A model generated the notes under the pieces. The model had not been told where the DNA came from and ran no database searches. It saw only the letters and a list, made by a program, of their open reading frames with translations. From Immundisolibacter sp. (lineage in GTDB: Bacteria; Pseudomonadota; Gammaproteobacteria; Immundisolibacterales; Immundisolibacteraceae): a DNA stretch of 47,301 bases. The first letter of the stretch is position 1; every line of letters begins with the position of its first letter. Both the position numbers and the translations under genes were made by a program. This document shows, in pieces, positions 15,891 to 24,183 of the stretch. The stretch is taken from contig NZ_JACIZD010000003.1 of NCBI RefSeq assembly GCF_014359565.1, forward strand, positions 276,357-323,657, given 5' to 3'.

Positions 15891-16221
15891 GCCGGGCGTG
15901 CCGGTGAATGCGTCACCGACCCGCGCCCGGCACTGCGCCAGCGCGCAGGTGCCTGGCGGACATCCGTGCCTGGCCGGTCACTTTCCGGGCAACCCGGTGG
16001 TGCCGGCCGTGGTGCTGTTGGATCGGGTGCTGGACGCCCTGCACGCCTGGCGCGGGCCGCAGTGGCGGCTGCACCGCATAGTGGCGGCGAAGTTCGTGTC
16101 GGCATTGCGGCCGGACGAGCGCTTCCAGATCGAGCTGACCATGGACGGCACGCGCCTTGATTTTCGCTGCCAGTGCGACGACCGCCTGTTGGCCCACGGC
16201 AGCTGGGAAGTGGCGCAGTAG
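15883..16221 (+). CDS. 3-hydroxyacyl-ACP dehydratase (FabZ/ApeI-like hotdog)
   Basis: A 112-residue hotdog protein with LAGHFPGNPVVPAVVLLD, the HFPGxPVxP active-site loop of FabA/FabZ dehydratases (catalytic His33), then a family-like strand KFVSALRPDERFQIEL. It would remove water from 3-hydroxyacyl-ACP to make the conjugated double bonds. The GTG at 15883 overlaps the ligase C-terminus; GGAG at 15872-15875 supports it, though GTG 15877 is possible. It ends in TAG directly before the next start. Confidence 0.85.
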   Translation: MPEPGVPVNASPTRARHCASAQVPGGHPCLAGHFPGNPVVPAVVLLDRVLDALHAWRGPQWRLHRIVAAKFVSALRPDERFQIELTMDGTRLDFRCQCDDRLLAHGSWEVAQ

Positions 16222-17148
16222 GTGCCCAGCATGCCGGCGCACGAGGTCTGGGAGGCACAGCCCGAGCGCAGCAACCCGCGCACGCTGCGGCTGGTGATCT
16301 GGCTGGCGCTGCACCTGGGCCGCACGTTCACCCGCCTGCTGCTGTACCCGATCGTGGCCTATTTCCTGCTGACCGGGGGCGAGCCGGCGCGCGCCTCGCG
16401 CAGCTTCCTGCGCCAGGCGCTGGGGCGCGAGCCGACCTGGCTCGACCGCGTCCGTCACTGGTATACCTTTGCCGCCGTGGTGCTGGACCGGGTATTCCTG
16501 CTCGGTGACCGCACGCACTACTTCGCGGTGCAGGTAGAGCACGAAGACGTGGTCCTGGAAGCCGCGCGGCAGGGGCGCGGCGCCGTGCTGCTGGTGTCGC
16601 ATTTCGGAAGCTTCGATGTGATTCGGGCGATCAGCCAGCGTGCGCCGGATCTGCGCCTGCGCATCGTCGTGGACCGCCAGCACGGCGCCATGCTCACGCA
16701 GCTGCTCGAAGCGCTCAACCCGACCCTGGCCGCTGGCGTGATCGATGCCTCGCAGCGCGGCCCGCAACTGGCGCTGGTGCTCAAGCAGGCGCTCGATCAG
16801 GGCCACGTGCTGGGCATGATGGGCGATCGCGCCTACGCCAATGAGCGCACGGTGCCGGTGCGTTTCATGAACCGCACCGCGCACCTGCCGGAAAATCCCT
16901 GGATCCTGGCCAGTGTGCTGCAGGTGCCGGTGTTCCTGGCCTTTGGAATCTATGACGGCGGCAACCGCTACCGCATCCGCTTCGAGCGGCTGGCCGAGCG
17001 CGTGGTGCTGCCGCGCGCCACGCGTGCCGCGGCCGTGCAGGGCTACGCCCAGGCCTATGCCGAGCGGCTCGAAACCCAGGTGCGGGCGGCGCCCTACAAC
17101 TGGTTCAACTTCTACGACTTCTGGACCGATGAAACCGCTGCGGATTAG
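16222..17148 (+). CDS. LpxL/HtrB-like acyltransferase
   Basis: A 308-residue membrane-associated acyltransferase with an N-terminal hydrophobic segment, GRGAVLLVSHFGSFD (the HxxxD/E-type motif), LGMMGDRAYANERTVPVRF and a C-terminal APYNWFNFYDFW. These features are typical of lipid A late acyltransferases and of the similar enzymes found in aryl polyene loci. It probably joins an acyl or polyenoyl chain to the lipid head group. GTG 16222 begins right after the upstream TAG; ATG 16231 is an alternative three codons in. Its 3' end overlaps the ketosynthase start by 20 bases. Confidence 0.88.
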   Translation: MPSMPAHEVWEAQPERSNPRTLRLVIWLALHLGRTFTRLLLYPIVAYFLLTGGEPARASRSFLRQALGREPTWLDRVRHWYTFAAVVLDRVFLLGDRTHYFAVQVEHEDVVLEAARQGRGAVLLVSHFGSFDVIRAISQRAPDLRLRIVVDRQHGAMLTQLLEALNPTLAAGVIDASQRGPQLALVLKQALDQGHVLGMMGDRAYANERTVPVRFMNRTAHLPENPWILASVLQVPVFLAFGIYDGGNRYRIRFERLAERVVLPRATRAAAVQGYAQAYAERLETQVRAAPYNWFNFYDFWTDETAAD

Positions 17149-18310
17149 CGACTACACCAACACCTCGGCGCTGGGCGCGGGCAAGGCGGCGCATCTGGCG
17201 GCGTTGCGGGCGCAGCGCAGCGGCCTGCGCCAGACGCCGTTTGAAACCTGCGATCTGACAACCTGGACCGGATACGTCGAAGGTCTGGACACGCCGCTGA
17301 GCGGCGAACTGGCCGGCTGGGACTGCCGCAACAACCGCCTGGCCGAGCTGGGCCTGCGTCAGGACGGGTTCCTGGAGTCGGTCGAGCGGCTGCGCCAGCG
17401 CCACGGCCCGCAGCGCGTGGGGGTGTTCCTGGGCACCAGCACCTCGGGCATCCAGCAGGCCGAGCTTGCCTACCGCGCCCGCGCCGCCGCAGGTGACGGT
17501 GCCCTGCCGGACTGGTTCGACGTCGCCAAGACCCAGAACATCTTTTCCTGCGCCGATTACGTGCGCCGCCGGCTGCGTCTGGACGGCGTCGCGCACGTGA
17601 TCTCGACCGCCTGTTCGTCCAGCGCCAAGGCCTTTGCCTCGGCCTACCGGGCCATGCACAGCGGCCTATGCGATGCGGCCGTGGTCGGCGGCGTCGACAG
17701 CCTGTGCCTGACCACGCTGTACGGCTTCAACTCCCTGCAGGTGCTGTCGACCGACATATGCCGGCCGGCGGATGCGCAGCGCAACGGCATCTCGATCGGC
17801 GAGGCCGCCGGCTTTGCCATCGTCGAGTTCTCGGACCAGCCCGGCCCGGCGCTGCTCGGCTATGGCGAGAGCAGCGACGCCCACCACATGTCCTCACCGC
17901 ATCCCGAGGGACACGGCGCGCTGGCGGCGATGACAGCGGCCTTGCAGCGCGCCGGTCTCACTGCCGCTGACGTCGGCTACGTCAACCTGCACGGCACCGG
18001 CACGCCGGCCAACGATCTGGCCGAGGACAAGGCGGTCTGCGCCTTGCTGGGCAGCGCAACGCCGTGCAGCTCGACCAAGGGCTGGACCGGCCACACGCTG
18101 GGCGCGGCAGGAATCCTCGAAGCGGCGATCAGCCTGCTGGTGCTCGAACACGGCCTGCTGCCGCGCAGCCTGAATACGCGCCAGCGCGACCCGCAACTGG
18201 GCGCGGCGATCCTGATGGAAAACCGCGAGCAAACGGTGGCGCACGTCCTGTCCAACTCGTTCGGTTTTGGCGGCAGCAACTGCAGCCTGCTGTTCGGGAT
18301 GCAGGCGTGA
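17129..18310 (+). CDS. 3-ketoacyl-ACP synthase (chain extension)
   Basis: A 393-residue thiolase-fold condensing enzyme with a complete catalytic set: Cys162 in STACSSSAK, His288 in HGTGTP, Lys and His322 in STKGWTGHTLGAAG, and the terminal NSFGFGGSN loop. It catalyses decarboxylative condensation of malonyl-ACP with the aryl-primed chain. The start ATG lies within the 3' end of the acyltransferase gene and the stop overlaps the next GTG. It is the only full ketosynthase in the locus, so it should perform all extension rounds together with the adjacent chain-length-factor-like protein. Confidence 0.93.
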   Translation: MKPLRISDYTNTSALGAGKAAHLAALRAQRSGLRQTPFETCDLTTWTGYVEGLDTPLSGELAGWDCRNNRLAELGLRQDGFLESVERLRQRHGPQRVGVFLGTSTSGIQQAELAYRARAAAGDGALPDWFDVAKTQNIFSCADYVRRRLRLDGVAHVISTACSSSAKAFASAYRAMHSGLCDAAVVGGVDSLCLTTLYGFNSLQVLSTDICRPADAQRNGISIGEAAGFAIVEFSDQPGPALLGYGESSDAHHMSSPHPEGHGALAAMTAALQRAGLTAADVGYVNLHGTGTPANDLAEDKAVCALLGSATPCSSTKGWTGHTLGAAGILEAAISLLVLEHGLLPRSLNTRQRDPQLGAAILMENREQTVAHVLSNSFGFGGSNCSLLFGMQA

Positions 18311-19101
18311 AAGCGCTGTACATCGACGCCGTCGGCTGCTGCGCGCCGGGGCTCGACGGCTGGGAGCAGGCGCAGCCGGTGCTGCGCGGTGAGCGCCCGT
18401 ACCAGCGCCAGGATCTGCCGCCACATCAATCGCAACTGCTGCCCGCCAACGAGCGCCGCCGCGCGCCGCTGTCCGTGCGCCTCGCCTTTTACGTGGCCGA
18501 GGATGCGCTGCGCCTGGACCCACGCCCGCCGCAGCGCCTGGCGTCGGTGTTTGCCTCGTCGGATGGCGACACGCATATCTCGCACCGCATCAGTCAGGCG
18601 CTGGCGCAGCCGCAGCGCGTGGTGTCGCCCACCGATTTTCACAACTCGGTGCACAACGCCGCCGCCGGCTACTGGAGCATCGCCACCCAGGCCAGGCTGC
18701 CGTCGGTGAGCCTTTCGGCCTGCCACGCGAGTTTTGCCGCCGGCCTGCTGGAAGCCGGCGGCCTGGCCCAGGTCGAGGATCTGGATTGCCTGCTGGTGGC
18801 GTTCGACGTGCGGCCGCCGGACCTGTGGCAGCCGCTGTGGCCGGTTACCGAATCGGCCGCGTTCGCGCTGATCCTGTCGCCGCGGCGCAGTGCCGGTTCG
18901 CTCGCGGTGATGCACGTCGAGCCGATCCCGCGCGTGGCCGATACCGGCATGCCGCAGGCCGGTTTGGAAACCCTGCGCCTGAGTAATGCTGCCGCCCGCG
19001 CGCTGCCCCTGCTGGCACTGCTGGCGCGCGGCGAGCCGGGCACCGTGCTGCTCGATGGCGCCGGCGAACACAGCCTGCGGCTGGACCTGGAACCGTTGTG
19101 A
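18307..19101 (+). CDS. Chain-length-factor-like ketosynthase N-terminal domain protein
   Basis: A 264-residue protein resembling only the N-terminal half of ketosynthases (Ketoacyl-synt_2 type): FASSDGDTHISHRISQAL, SPTDFHNSVHNAAAGYWSIAT and SLSACHASFAAGLLEAGG. The His residues of a working ketosynthase are absent. A Cys (Cys139) sits near the nucleophile position but in a different context (SACHAS). In aryl polyene systems such proteins pair with the ketosynthase as a chain-length factor. The GTG start overlaps the ketosynthase stop (GTGA) and its end overlaps the next GTG, so a 1:1 complex made by coupled translation is likely. Confidence 0.85.
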   Translation: MKALYIDAVGCCAPGLDGWEQAQPVLRGERPYQRQDLPPHQSQLLPANERRRAPLSVRLAFYVAEDALRLDPRPPQRLASVFASSDGDTHISHRISQALAQPQRVVSPTDFHNSVHNAAAGYWSIATQARLPSVSLSACHASFAAGLLEAGGLAQVEDLDCLLVAFDVRPPDLWQPLWPVTESAAFALILSPRRSAGSLAVMHVEPIPRVADTGMPQAGLETLRLSNAAARALPLLALLARGEPGTVLLDGAGEHSLRLDLEPL

Positions 19102-19571
19102 GCGACGCCCGTTTCGACCCGGCCCGGATTGGCGATCTGGCCCAGCTGATTCCCCACGCCGGGCGCATGTGCCTGCTGGAGGCAGTGCTGGTCTGGGACG
19201 AGCAGATCATCCGCTGCACCACCCACAGCCATCGCGATCCGCATAACCCGCTGCGCAGCGGCGACCGGCTGGCGGCCCTGCACCTGTGCGAATACGGCGC
19301 GCAGGCGATGGCCGTGCACGGCGGCCTGCTGGCGCGACTCGAACACGGCGGCAAGGCCGTGCCCGGCGTGCTGGCCGCCCTGCGCGAGGTGGAGTTCGCC
19401 GTCGAGCGCATCGACGACATCGAGGGGCCGCTGACAGTGGTCGCGTACAAAAAGATAGCCGGCCCGACCGGCTGGCTTTACGAGTTCGAAGTCGCTGCGG
19501 GCGCCCGCTGGCTCGCCCGCGGGCGGGTGTCGGTGATCCGGCCTCAGCGGCTGGAGGCACCCGCAGCTTGA
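19098..19571 (+). CDS. ApeP-like hotdog dehydratase
   Basis: A 157-residue hotdog protein starting at GTG 19098. LIPHAGRMCLLEAVLVWDEQIIRC and HRDPHNPLRSGDRLAALHLCEYGAQAMAVHGGL are the hallmark of the ApeP family of 3-hydroxyacyl-ACP dehydratases in aryl polyene loci. In other systems this type partners with the smaller dehydratase (ApeI). It closes the plus arm; its stop lies one base from the stop of the convergent phospholipase-D gene, leaving no room for a separate terminator. Confidence 0.85.
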   Translation: MSDARFDPARIGDLAQLIPHAGRMCLLEAVLVWDEQIIRCTTHSHRDPHNPLRSGDRLAALHLCEYGAQAMAVHGGLLARLEHGGKAVPGVLAALREVEFAVERIDDIEGPLTVVAYKKIAGPTGWLYEFEVAAGARWLARGRVSVIRPQRLEAPAA

Positions 19572-19572
19572 G

Positions 19573-21000
19573 CTACAGCCAGTAAGCCACTAGCCGGGCC
19601 ATCTGCTCTTTCAGTCGGTCCAGCAGCGGCCGCTTTTCCCATTCTTCGAGGGTGATGATGTCCGACTCGGCCAGGTCGGCGGCAAACATGGCTTCCATTT
19701 CTCGGGCAAAGCCGCGCCCCAGAACGACAGCGTTGATTTCGTCGTTGTGCAGGAAACTGCGCCAGTCCAGATTGGTCGAGCCGATGGTGCTCCAGACGCC
19801 GTCGATGCTGGCGGTCTTCGAATGCATCACCGAACCGTGCCGCTCGTAGATGTGCACGCCCGCGCGTAGCAGCTCGGTGTAGTAGGAACGGCCCAGGTAG
19901 AAGACTGGGGCCGAATCGGCGTAGCTTGGAAGCACCAGTTTGACGTCGACACCGCGCCGCGCAGCGTCGCGGAGGGCCTTTCGCAATTGCGGGTCGGGTG
20001 CGAAATAGGCAATCGTCAGATGCACCTGCAGTTCCGCGTGGGTGATCGCCGACATCAGGGTCAGATAGATCGGGCTGTTGGCATCGTCGGGGGTGCTGCC
20101 GATGGCGCGCACGATTTCGTCGCCCTCGGCAGCAAGTTCTGGAAAGTAGTTCCTGGCCGGTAGCGGCTCGCCTTTTTGCCGCGCCCAGGTGTCCATGAAC
20201 AGCCGCTGGAAATCGGCGACCACCGGCCCTGCGATCTGAATGTGAGTGTCGCGCCAGCCACTGGCGGGGTCCTCGATCGGAGTGTCCCGTTTTCGGTCAC
20301 GTCGGCTTTTCGGCGCGCTGGTGTAGGTATCGCTGATATTGATCCCGCCGACGAATGCGATACGGCCGTCGATCAACAGCAGCTTGCGATGGTCGCGGTT
20401 GTTGAGCTTCCAGGCCTTCGTGTTGCCGGCCAGAGGATTCACGGGATTGAATTCGAGCACCCGGACACCGGCTTGGCGCAGACGGTCGAAAAACGCTTTG
20501 GGCGTCGACAGACTGCCGACACTGTCATAGATGACGTTTACCTGGACTCCGGCGGCTTGCCGTTCCAGCAGCAGATCCGAGAACTGCCTGCCGACTTCGT
20601 CGTCAGAAAAAATATAGGTCTGGAGGTTGATGTGGTCCCTGGCGGCGCGCATGGCGGTGAACATCGCCTGGTAGGTGGCTGGCCCGTTCTGCAGCAGGCT
20701 CAGTTTGTTGCCCAGCACCAGCGGGGTGTCGGAGTTCACCGCCTGTTCGTAGGCCAGGTGTTTTTCCAGCAGGTCGGAATCGGCGCCCTTGCCCTCCAGC
20801 CGGGCAACGATCGCGTCGCTGCGTGCGGCGGAAACCGGGCCTCGCGCACCCTCGAACTCGACCTCCTGCGGGTGCGGTGCGGCCATTTCGGTTTTGGCGT
20901 TGGGCAGGCTCGCGCAGCCGGCCACCGCGCACAGGCACAGCACGGTGGCCGCGACATGTCCCGGCGCCGCACCCGGATGCAGCCTGGGCCAGGTTTTCAC
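19573..21000 (-). CDS. Phospholipase-D family cardiolipin synthase-like lipoprotein
   Basis: A 475-residue protein with two HKD motifs: NRDHRKLLLIDGRIAFVGG (about residues 205-222) and GSVMHSKTASIDGVWSTIGS (about 395-415). These form the double active site of PLD-type phosphatidyltransferases. Length and layout resemble the ClsC-type cardiolipin synthases. The N-terminus carries a signal with a lipobox (AVAGC), so it is probably lipid-anchored, which is unusual for a cardiolipin synthase and leaves open a different phosphodiesterase role. It is convergent with the pigment operon and seems to be a separate transcription unit; the 256 bp before it show no clear gene. Confidence 0.88.
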   Translation of the reverse strand: MKTWPRLHPGAAPGHVAATVLCLCAVAGCASLPNAKTEMAAPHPQEVEFEGARGPVSAARSDAIVARLEGKGADSDLLEKHLAYEQAVNSDTPLVLGNKLSLLQNGPATYQAMFTAMRAARDHINLQTYIFSDDEVGRQFSDLLLERQAAGVQVNVIYDSVGSLSTPKAFFDRLRQAGVRVLEFNPVNPLAGNTKAWKLNNRDHRKLLLIDGRIAFVGGINISDTYTSAPKSRRDRKRDTPIEDPASGWRDTHIQIAGPVVADFQRLFMDTWARQKGEPLPARNYFPELAAEGDEIVRAIGSTPDDANSPIYLTLMSAITHAELQVHLTIAYFAPDPQLRKALRDAARRGVDVKLVLPSYADSAPVFYLGRSYYTELLRAGVHIYERHGSVMHSKTASIDGVWSTIGSTNLDWRSFLHNDEINAVVLGRGFAREMEAMFAADLAESDIITLEEWEKRPLLDRLKEQMARLVAYWL

Positions 21001-21256
21001 AGCGGCGTCGGGGCGAATGACGACGGCCCACCCGCAGCCACGCTGGACCGGTCGTCACAGCCCAGAACGGCGATCACGAGATACGGTTCATTGGGCGTTT
21101 GTGCCGGCATGGTCCTGCGCGCGCTTTCGCGGGTTTCCCGAATCGGAAAGCGAAGGCGGACGCCGACATTGTCACCCCGCGGTAGCGAGATGTTTTGTGA
21201 GATGGCGTATGGATTGCCTGAGCGGCAACCGGCGCGGATGTATAACTGAAACAACC

Positions 21257-22171
21257 TTACCTTGCTGTCGCGGTGGGGCTTGGCGCTTGCTGGCGCGCAA
21301 TTTCCCTGCGTTTCATGTCGAGGTACTCGCCGCGTTCCATTTCGTGCAACTGAGCCGGATAACGTTCCACGCCGTCGAACCATGCATTCAGGCGCTTTTC
21401 GGCTTGCTGCGCGGCCGGTGCCGACAGGGCGCCAAGGTAGGCTTCGATCGCCAGGTAGTAACGCATGGTGTTGCGCTCGATCACGCCGCGCGTGCCGCCG
21501 ATGTAAACGGGACGGCCGTCGGCAGTGTGCCCGGTGACGCTGAAACCCAGCTTGTTGCGCCCGATGGTGCCCAGGTAGCCCTGCATGGCGAGGCGGGCGG
21601 TCATGCCGTAGGCGTATGCATAGGACAGGTGCAGGAAGCTGCGCCGGGCATCGAGCGGCACCACTTCGAGCACGACGTGGTAGGCACTGGTACCCAGCGG
21701 GCCTTCGTCGGCACTTAAAACGACCTGCAGATAATCGGCACTTCTCGTCACCACCCGGTACAGAAACTCGAACCCGTAGGCATCGCCCAGCGGTTGATCG
21801 AACTTGCGTCCGATGCTCACGCTCAGCGTGCCGCCGGCCTTCGGGGAGGAAGCGCGGCAGCCTTTCACATTCAGGTGCAGGATCAGGATGTCGCACCAGC
21901 GATCCATGCCTTGCAGAGCCGGAGCCATCTCGCCGAAAGGCTGTTCGATCTGCGTGTAGATATCGCCCTGCAGCCGACCGGCAGTCTCGAGGGATTCGAG
22001 GTACAGGGGGCGCTTGAACTGGTTGCTGGCCAACTGTTCGCGCAAAGCGGCGTGGCGCGCCGTCAGGGACGCCGCGTCGAGCGCGTGGGCAGGCGCCATG
22101 CCGGCCAGCGCCCACAGCAGGACCACACGCTGCCATCGGCATCCGCCCGCCATGCGTGCGCCAAATTTCAT
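21257..22171 (-). CDS. Secreted protein of unknown function
   Basis: A 304-residue protein with an N-terminal signal peptide (VVLLWALAGMAPAHALD, cleaved near AHA-LD). The rest is not recognised: it contains LYLESLETAGRLQGDIYTQI, DRWCDILILHLNVKGCR (two Cys), FLHLSYAYAYGMTARLAMQGYL and a charged C-terminal helix. The beta-rich middle and the paired cysteines suggest a periplasmic or outer-membrane-associated fold. ATG 22171 was chosen because the signal peptide starts there, with a weak AGAGG before it; an upstream extension to 22318 would add an unrelated leader. It precedes no obvious partner gene. Confidence 0.75.
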   Translation of the reverse strand: MKFGARMAGGCRWQRVVLLWALAGMAPAHALDAASLTARHAALREQLASNQFKRPLYLESLETAGRLQGDIYTQIEQPFGEMAPALQGMDRWCDILILHLNVKGCRASSPKAGGTLSVSIGRKFDQPLGDAYGFEFLYRVVTRSADYLQVVLSADEGPLGTSAYHVVLEVVPLDARRSFLHLSYAYAYGMTARLAMQGYLGTIGRNKLGFSVTGHTADGRPVYIGGTRGVIERNTMRYYLAIEAYLGALSAPAAQQAEKRLNAWFDGVERYPAQLHEMERGEYLDMKRREIARQQAPSPTATAR

Positions 22172-22290
22172 GCCTCTGTCGCTCCATGGCCGCGCCGGTG
22201 AAGGATTGCCATGCGCCCGCAATGTATCCGATGGACAGGCGGCAAGGCGTGCCGGTTGCCCGTCCTTGGGACAGCCGTGCGCCGGAACGC

Positions 22291-22334
22291 CAAAAAACCG
22301 CCGCGCAATCCCATGCATCGGGATGCGCGGCGGT
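22291..22334 (-). terminator. Intrinsic terminator after the BON gene
   Basis: On the minus strand ACCGCCGCGC pairs with GCGCGGCGGT, extended inward by ATCCC/GGGAT with one bulged base and a 7-base loop, followed by TTTTTT (A-run at 22292-22297). It lies 18 bases after the BON gene stop. Confidence 0.85.
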
Positions 22335-22351
22335 CTTCCGGTTGTTTTGCG

Positions 22352-23191
22352 CTAGTTCAGGACCGTGAGGCCCTCGGACCGAACGCTTTTGACGCCACGC
22401 ACGTTGTCGGCCAGTTCGATGGCCAGGGCACGCTCGGCGCCGCTGTCCACCTTGCCCTTCAGCGTGACGACGCCAGCAGTCGTGCTCACATCGATATCCG
22501 AACCGTCGACATTGCTCGAATACATCAAGGTGGATTTCACCTTGGTCGTGATCCAGCTGTCGGAGATGTCCTGCTCAGCCTCTTTTGCGGCACTCTTGGC
22601 GCTGTCGGCCACGGTGGGCTTCTTCGGGGTCACGACCAGCTGATTGTCGACCGACGCCACGCCACGGCTGTTCAGGGCCAGCCGACCGGCGAGCGCCTTG
22701 GCGTCCTTGCTGTCGGCAGTGCCCTTGAGGGTGACACGGCCGCGATTCGTGTCCACGTCGGCGGCCAGACCATCGGTAGATTTGCTCCACAGCAGCTTCG
22801 ACTTGACGGTCGCGGTGATCGTCGCGTCGTCGATTGCCTCGCCATAACTGCGGGTCGAAGAGGCCGCCGGGGCGACATAGTCGGGTTGCACCACGATCTG
22901 GTTGTCCACTTCCTTGATGCCGTTGACACCCAGCGCGATCTGCTCGGCCAGATCCTTGTTGACGCTCTCGTCGACCTTGCCGGTCAGCGTGGCCTTGCCG
23001 TTGTCCACCGACACCTTGAGGTCGTTGGCACGCAGATAGGGACTCAGGGCGTATGTCGTCCAGATCTGGGTTTCCTGCCGCGCTTCGGTGACATCCTGCG
23101 ACACCGTGTCGGCACTGGCCGCGCCGCTGATTCCGCCAATCGCCAACGCGACCGCTGAGGCGAGTACTGACTTGCGAAATGGTATGTACAT
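22352..23191 (-). CDS. Triple BON-domain periplasmic protein
   Basis: A 279-residue protein with a signal peptide (SAVALAIGGISGAASA) and three BON domains at about residues 38-105, 118-190 and 207-279. Each has the pattern ...V...V..G.V.L.G.V.s...a..A..ia..v.GV..V.n.l.v (for example KATLTGKVDESVNKDLAEQI and GVVTLKGKVDSGAERALAIE). BON proteins such as OsmY bind phospholipids or act as periplasmic stress chaperones. An AGGA ribosome site precedes the ATG. It lies near SYLF and CsbD-like genes on the same strand, and may be co-regulated with them. Confidence 0.9.
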   Translation of the reverse strand: MYIPFRKSVLASAVALAIGGISGAASADTVSQDVTEARQETQIWTTYALSPYLRANDLKVSVDNGKATLTGKVDESVNKDLAEQIALGVNGIKEVDNQIVVQPDYVAPAASSTRSYGEAIDDATITATVKSKLLWSKSTDGLAADVDTNRGRVTLKGTADSKDAKALAGRLALNSRGVASVDNQLVVTPKKPTVADSAKSAAKEAEQDISDSWITTKVKSTLMYSSNVDGSDIDVSTTAGVVTLKGKVDSGAERALAIELADNVRGVKSVRSEGLTVLN

Positions 23192-23272
23192 GGGGGGTTA
23201 TCCTTATCAATTAAAAACTAAACTTTCGTGGCGCCGTCGATTTATTTCGATGGCTTGAAATGCGGCGGTTGC

Positions 23273-23839
23273 TTATCGCTTGATGCGCGTGACTTTGGTG
23301 CCTTCGATGCTCAGGCTCGCCATCAGGCCCTGCTGATCGAAAATGAAGGCATAGGCGTCGTCTTTCAGCGTCGAGGTCGAAAGATTCTTCGCTACGCCCT
23401 CGTTGACCGCCACCACTGTGGGGCCGACGCCAAGCTCCCAGCCTTCCGACTTGTCCAGATATTCCAGGGCCTTGTCATTCATCAGGAAAACCGCATAGCC
23501 AAAGGACTGGGCGCCGATCTGCAGACCCCAGGATGCCGATACGGAGTTGTAGTAGCCGGCGACGGTGTTGCCCTTGATCAGGGCGCCTTCGCCATACGCG
23601 CCGCCGAATACGAATCCGGCCTTGACGATGTTCGGGAACACCAGGACTGCCTTGGCTTTCTTCGAAATATCCAGCGCGAGCGGATTGTTCTTGTACAGGG
23701 TTTGCAGCGCCTGCTTGGCATCCCGGTCAAGCTCGGCTGCGGTAGATGCCGCCGCCGCCGACCCGCTGAACAGGCCTGCGCACAGGGCGGTGGCGGTTGC
23801 AAGGAACAGCGCCAGGGCGCCATGTCGTAGTGTGTTCAT
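23273..23839 (-). CDS. SYLF-domain (YSC84-type) lipid-binding protein
   Basis: A 188-residue protein with a signal peptide (ALALFLATATALCAGLFSGSAAA) and the SYLF pattern: ALDISKKAKAVLVFPNIVKAGFVFGG, GYYNSVSASWGLQIGAQSFGYAVFLM and a C-terminal EGTKVTRI. Bacterial members are secreted and lipid-associated, with an unknown exact role. The start at 23839 is supported by GGAG about seven bases upstream (ctccagttgg on the plus strand). A short CATCGA/TCGATG-type hairpin lies between it and the BON gene. Together with BON and CsbD genes it forms an envelope-stress group. Confidence 0.9.
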   Translation of the reverse strand: MNTLRHGALALFLATATALCAGLFSGSAAAASTAAELDRDAKQALQTLYKNNPLALDISKKAKAVLVFPNIVKAGFVFGGAYGEGALIKGNTVAGYYNSVSASWGLQIGAQSFGYAVFLMNDKALEYLDKSEGWELGVGPTVVAVNEGVAKNLSTSTLKDDAYAFIFDQQGLMASLSIEGTKVTRIKR

Positions 23840-23970
23840 GAAATTCTCCAGTTGGATAAAGAGTTGCGGATCGTCCGGCCATCATTGGGTGGGCGCGAAT
23901 GATCCTGTGCGGATCAAGTGGGCTTGGTTCACATCACAGCGCGTCAATCGCACGGTGGTTTTGGCCTGTT

Positions 23971-24183
23971 TCAGGGTTTGTTTTTCTCGAAGAATGCCTT
24001 GACCTGCGCCATTGCTTCTTCGCGCGTTATGGCATAACGCTCCTGAATCAGACCGGCCAGTTTCTGCTCATGGCCTTCGACTTTCAGCAGTTCGTCCTCG
24101 GTCAGATTGCCCCAGGCAATCTTGGCGGCACCGATCTGCTGTTTCCATCGGCCCTTGATTTCGTCGCTGCTAGGTAGGTTCAT
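23971..24183 (-). CDS. CsbD-like stress protein (YjbJ-type)
   Basis: A 70-residue protein, MNLPSSDEIKGRWKQQIGAA, followed by WGNLTEDELLKVEGHEQKLAGLIQERY. This W-G-x-L-T-x-D-E-L pattern is the classical CsbD/YjbJ signature, more so than the Lys-rich paralogue at 559-735. It is likely an abundant stress-induced cytoplasmic protein; molecular role unknown. An AGGAG ribosome site lies about seven bases before the ATG (plus-strand ctcct at 24191-24195). Confidence 0.9.
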   Translation of the reverse strand: MNLPSSDEIKGRWKQQIGAAKIAWGNLTEDELLKVEGHEQKLAGLIQERYAITREEAMAQVKAFFEKNKP

